This document shows positions 41,158 through 43,666 of a DNA stretch of 43,666 nt, in pieces. Source of the stretch: Phycisphaerae bacterium (lineage in GTDB: Bacteria; Planctomycetota; Phycisphaerae; Sedimentisphaerales; Anaerobacaceae). The DNA is taken from NCBI GenBank assembly GCA_026386805.1, contig JAPLMX010000211.1:1-43666 (forward strand), written 5' to 3'. A model generated the notes under the pieces. It ran no database searches. It saw only the letters and a list, made by a program, of their open reading frames with translations, and was not told the DNA's origin. Position numbers and translations under genes: made by a program. The number at the start of each line of letters is the position of its first letter. Position 1 is the first letter of the stretch.

Positions 41158-41269
41158 TGTCATCCTGAGCGCCAGCGAAGGATCTGCCCGCGGACATGTA
41201 CGTGGTCTCGACGCGACGGCGGCCTCTCCTGCGATGCCCAGATGCTTCACTTCGTTCAGCATGACAAGG
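41158..41269. repeat. Dispersed intergenic repeat, copy 2
   Basis: The same termini as 36884-36996 (TGTCATCCTGAGCG..., ...CGTTCAGCATGACAAGG) with a diverged centre. It occupies most of the gap between the radical SAM gene and the prepilin-like gene. Confidence 0.8.
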
Positions 41270-41340
41270 GGTCCCGGTCCCTTGACTCTCTTGCCACAAA
41301 ATGCAGCCGCACGCCACCGGCGAATCCTTCAGAATGAACA

Positions 41341-41369
41341 TTGATGATGTGCAGGCCGCCGCGTAGAAT
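41341..41369 (+). promoter_or_regulatory. Candidate sigma-70 promoter of the prepilin-like gene
   Basis: TTGATG (41341-41346), a 17-nt spacer and TAGAAT (41364-41369), 37 bp before the start at 41407. Confidence 0.55.
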
Positions 41370-41406
41370 GGTAGCGACATCTGCAATGCCGTTGAAAGGT
41401 TCTACT

Positions 41407-41931
41407 ATGGCTCCTCGCAAAGAGAACTCAATGTCAACTTGGAGGTCCCGCGTGCTCGGCGGCACGATCATCAACGTCATCACGGGCCTCATCTTCTTCG
41501 GCCTGATCGGATTCGGCGTCTACTGGGTCATCAAGCAGACGGGCCAGGCCAGCGACCAGTATATGACCGCCATGGTCAACACGAAGAAGAAGGCCACGAC
41601 CCTCGCTTGCGAGATGAACCTGCGTTCCATCTACCAGACCCTCCAGACCTACGCGATCAGCAACGAGAGCTTCCCGGCCAGCCAGCAGGAATTGGTCACT
41701 TTCGCCGGCTACGGCTCCAAGCTCTTCCACTGTCCCGACCCGAACGGCGGCGAGTACATCTACCTGCCCGGCCATCGCCCCGACGACGCCGCCCCGGCCG
41801 TATTGGTTTACGAATCGAAACCCGTCCACAATGGCAAGTGCAACGCGGTATTCTCCGACGGCCAGATCGTCCCGCTTACGCCGGAGGAGCTCAAGCAAGC
41901 CCTCGAAGGCCCCCAAGCCCGACGCCCGTAG
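41407..41931 (+). CDS. Membrane-anchored prepilin-like protein
   Basis: A 174-residue protein with one membrane helix (about residues 16-40: GGTIINVITGLIFFGLIGFGVYWVI) and an external domain. The MNLRSIYQTLQTYAISNESFPAS segment and the ending NAVFSDGQIVPLTPEELKQAL recall the prepilin-like (H-X9-DG-type) proteins abundant in planctomycetes, though no classical GFTLxE prepilin cleavage motif is present. AAAGG lies 8-9 nt upstream of ATG 41407. The neighbouring secretin on the other strand supports a link to type II secretion or pili, but this is inference. Confidence 0.68.
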   Translation: MAPRKENSMSTWRSRVLGGTIINVITGLIFFGLIGFGVYWVIKQTGQASDQYMTAMVNTKKKATTLACEMNLRSIYQTLQTYAISNESFPASQQELVTFAGYGSKLFHCPDPNGGEYIYLPGHRPDDAAPAVLVYESKPVHNGKCNAVFSDGQIVPLTPEELKQALEGPQARRP

Positions 41932-42012
41932 GCCGACCCGCCCCACCCGCCTGGGGGGCAAAGCCGACGATCCCGCGCCATGCGCCGTCCCTCCCACAAA
42001 CTCAGGGTAGGC

Positions 42013-43452
42013 TCATGGTCTCGCGCCGAGTTCCTTGTCGGCTTGTTCCTGCTTCTTGTATTCGGTCATCGCGTCCAGGCTATCCCGGTCCGCCAGTACG
42101 CGGGGCGTGATGAAGAGCAGAAGATTCGTCTTTTGTGTATTTACTTTGGTTGCCCGAAAGAGGACCCCGATGAGTGGCAAATCGCCCAGGAGCGGCACCT
42201 TCTTCACCACCTTGTCCTTGTCGTCGCGCATGAGGCCCCCGATCACCACGGTCGCACCGCTCATGATGGAGATGGTTGTCTTGGCTTTTCGCTGTGCCGT
42301 CGTAGGGGTCTCACTCCCCAGACCGGTTGTGCCTTCGATGAGTTTGCTGAAGCTGGCTTCCACCTCCATACGAACCAAGCCCGTACCACTAACGTGTGGC
42401 CGCACCGTCAACTCGATGCCCACGTCTTTGAAAGCGAAGGTCCGTATCGCGGTGGGAGTCGCCGGGTCCAATTCGGTTACTCGCGATTGACTGACATAGG
42501 GCACATTGTCCGCGACGGTAATCTGTGCCTCCTGATGGTTCGAGGTCAACACGTGGGGAGTGGAGAGGATGTTCACCGCCGAGTTCTTCTCCAACGCCTT
42601 GAGAATGGCGCCGATCTGCGGGGCGCCGCTCGTTCCCTTCCACAGCCCGACACCAAGACCTTCGAGGTCACCCGAGGCGGCTTCTACCCTGGGACCGAGG
42701 TTGGTGGCTCCGAACCCCCGGACACTGTTGGCCGAAGCTTGGTCGAGGGTGGACCAATCGAATCCCAACTCGGACAGAACGCTGGTACTGGCCTCGACGA
42801 TCTGGAACTCAATGAGCACCTGTTCTCTCACAATGTCGAGCTTGGTCACCATCTCTTCGACGAGCTTGTAGTCCTGGGGCTCGGCCACCACGATGAGCGA
42901 GTTGGTCCCTTCATCGGACGTGACGTGAAAAGGCTCGCGGTTGTCCGGACCGGCAGGCCCCGTAATCCGGCCCAAGGCCGTGGAGACGGCTTTCTCGACC
43001 TCCTTGGCCTGGGCGTGCTCCAAGGGCATCACGTGAATGTAGCCCGCTTCGACGGGCCGTTCGACATCGAGCTTGGCGATGAGCTCTTTGACCATATCTA
43101 CGTCGCTCTGACGCCCCGCCACGATGACCGAGTTCGTGCGGTCATCGGCGACAAGTCTCGGCGCGTCGGGCAACGTCTGGGATGGCATCGGAGTCCGGCG
43201 TAGACGTGACTGTATCTGCCCACGCTGCATGATCTGCACAATCTGCCCGGAAAGGCTGTTCGCGGAAGCGTACTTCAAGCGCACGACCTCCATAATCTCT
43301 TGCGGCCCTGCCATATCCAACGCGGCAGCAATCCGGGCCACTCGATGCACGGACGAGGCGGTGTCCGTCACCACCACCGTGTTCGTCTCGGGGAAAGTCA
43401 CGACCTGCCCGCCCGTTGAAATCAGAGACGACAGGGCAGTCCCGCATGGCAC
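42013..43452 (-). CDS. Type II/III secretion secretin (GspD-like), N-terminus missing
   Basis: An outer-membrane secretin fragment of about 480 residues. Visible parts are the end of an N1-type domain (GGQVVTFPETNTVVVTD), two further N domains (DDRTNSVIVAG; DEGTNSLIVVAEPQDYKLVEEMV), and the full secretin domain, with EFQIVEASTSVLSELGFDW, VPLLGDLPLIGVLF and LLLFITPRVL. A signal peptide, N0 and most of N1 are absent. Coding-like sequence continues upstream of GTG 43452 (ending DEKTLKE) to an in-frame TGA at 43497-43495, and the IS starts at 43527. The gene is therefore truncated or frameshifted at its 5' end and probably cannot be exported. Confidence 0.82.
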   Translation of the reverse strand: MPCGTALSSLISTGGQVVTFPETNTVVVTDTASSVHRVARIAAALDMAGPQEIMEVVRLKYASANSLSGQIVQIMQRGQIQSRLRRTPMPSQTLPDAPRLVADDRTNSVIVAGRQSDVDMVKELIAKLDVERPVEAGYIHVMPLEHAQAKEVEKAVSTALGRITGPAGPDNREPFHVTSDEGTNSLIVVAEPQDYKLVEEMVTKLDIVREQVLIEFQIVEASTSVLSELGFDWSTLDQASANSVRGFGATNLGPRVEAASGDLEGLGVGLWKGTSGAPQIGAILKALEKNSAVNILSTPHVLTSNHQEAQITVADNVPYVSQSRVTELDPATPTAIRTFAFKDVGIELTVRPHVSGTGLVRMEVEASFSKLIEGTTGLGSETPTTAQRKAKTTISIMSGATVVIGGLMRDDKDKVVKKVPLLGDLPLIGVLFRATKVNTQKTNLLLFITPRVLADRDSLDAMTEYKKQEQADKELGARP

Positions 43453-43526
43453 TTCCTTAAGCGTTTTCTCGTCTTGGCGAATCGCGTTTTTGGCTCAGAC
43501 ACGCAGGTTCAAACGCAACCGGCGAC

Positions 43527-43665
43527 CTTACTGAATTTCGCATAATATAGTGACAGATTTTTCGCATAATATATTGACACCAGCGTTTCGTTCTCGTAGG
43601 CTGTCCGCATGGACAGAAAAGGACGAACACGAAGGGACTTCGACGAGTTGGAGAACCGCCGAAAG
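43527..43665. mobile_element. IS end, right copy (inverted repeat of the left end)
   Basis: The exact reverse complement of 1-139, with the same pair of 20-bp direct repeats (mirrored at 43536-43555 and 43560-43579) and the start of the same transposase gene. The tip at 43527 lies 30 bp upstream of the stop codon that bounds the secretin frame. Confidence 0.85.
43574..43602 (+). promoter_or_regulatory. Candidate transposase promoter, right IS copy
   Basis: TTGACA (43574-43579), a 17-nt spacer and TAGGCT (43597-43602), just before ATG 43609. Mirror of 92-64. Confidence 0.4.
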
Positions 43666-43666
43666 C
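43609..43666 (+). CDS. Transposase N-terminus (partial, runs off the right edge)
   Basis: ATG 43609 opens the same 19-codon frame as at the left edge and is still open at the last base. Possibly IS630-like, on the basis of the DFDELENRR start alone. Confidence 0.5.
   Translation, partial: MDRKGRTRRDFDELENRRK

Noticed and set aside
1-43666. Circular element suggested by matching ends
   Set aside because: The end repeats are inverted, not direct, so they do not indicate circularity.
1-43666. tRNA, rRNA or tmRNA genes
   Set aside because: I found no cloverleaf with a T-loop consensus and no rRNA-like sequence in the intergenic regions.

Overview
The window reads as chromosomal DNA of a GC-rich bacterium, most likely a planctomycete (Phycisphaerae-like). 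The signs are a 1,548-residue secreted protein made of T5SS/PEP-CTERM-type repeats with an Ala-Pro-Gly variant of the PEP-CTERM sorting tail, several secreted polysaccharide hydrolases, a prepilin-like protein ending in a 'sDGqi' motif, and intergenic palindromes and heptamer arrays of a kind common in that phylum. The taxonomic call is inference. Both ends are the same 139-bp sequence in inverted orientation, each carrying the first 19 codons of a transposase that reads out of the window. The piece is therefore bounded by two copies of one insertion sequence, and probably ends there because the assembly could not cross it.

Region 1 (about 0.1-12.6 kb) is a phosphate-uptake island. Operon 1 is pstS-pstC-pstA-pstB, a small unknown protein, then phoU. 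On the opposite strand lie a Pit-family phosphate permease and its DUF47/PhoU-like partner. Operon 2 is pstS-pstC-pstA-pstB-pstB-phoU. The divergent promoter region between the DUF47 gene and operon 2 has four hexamers spaced exactly 11 bp apart, the layout of a Pho box. The most striking result of the window is in operon 2. Its two adjacent ATPases are degenerate in complementary ways: one lacks the Q-loop Gln and the switch His but keeps LSGGQ, while the other keeps both but has LTLEQ in place of LSGGQ. This is what an obligate asymmetric heterodimer with one dead and one live ATP site would look like. In operon 1, PstA carries an insertion of about 240 residues after its first membrane segment.

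Region 2 (12.6-23.8 kb) holds a small lipoprotein, the giant repeat protein, a decayed RHS fragment, an alpha-glucan phosphorylase whose 3' end is frameshifted by a deletion, a MarC-type membrane protein, a Tat-exported sugar isomerase-like protein, an orphan antitoxin-like gene and two unknown genes.

Region 3 (23.8-36.8 kb) is rich in secreted and surface proteins: a DUF5060/GH5-like hydrolase, a probable GH50 agarase and a GH5 glycosidase, together with a trypsin-like protease and a small lipoprotein sharing its N-terminal domain, a CPBP protease, SppA, a lipoprotein methyltransferase, a Cys-rich hyperacidic protein and a cold-shock protein with a clear promoter and long leader. A 216-bp mobile-element-like sequence with perfect 30-bp terminal inverted repeats and three internal hairpins sits between the DUF5060 gene and a frameshifted glyoxalase II gene.

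Region 4 (36.9-43.7 kb) holds miaB, an AI-2E-type permease, a radical SAM protein with a heptamer repeat array inserted in frame, a prepilin-like protein and a secretin whose N-terminus has been lost next to the right-hand IS copy. Heptamer arrays lie directly upstream of the start codons of four genes (phoU1, pstB3, miaB and the AI-2E-type permease).
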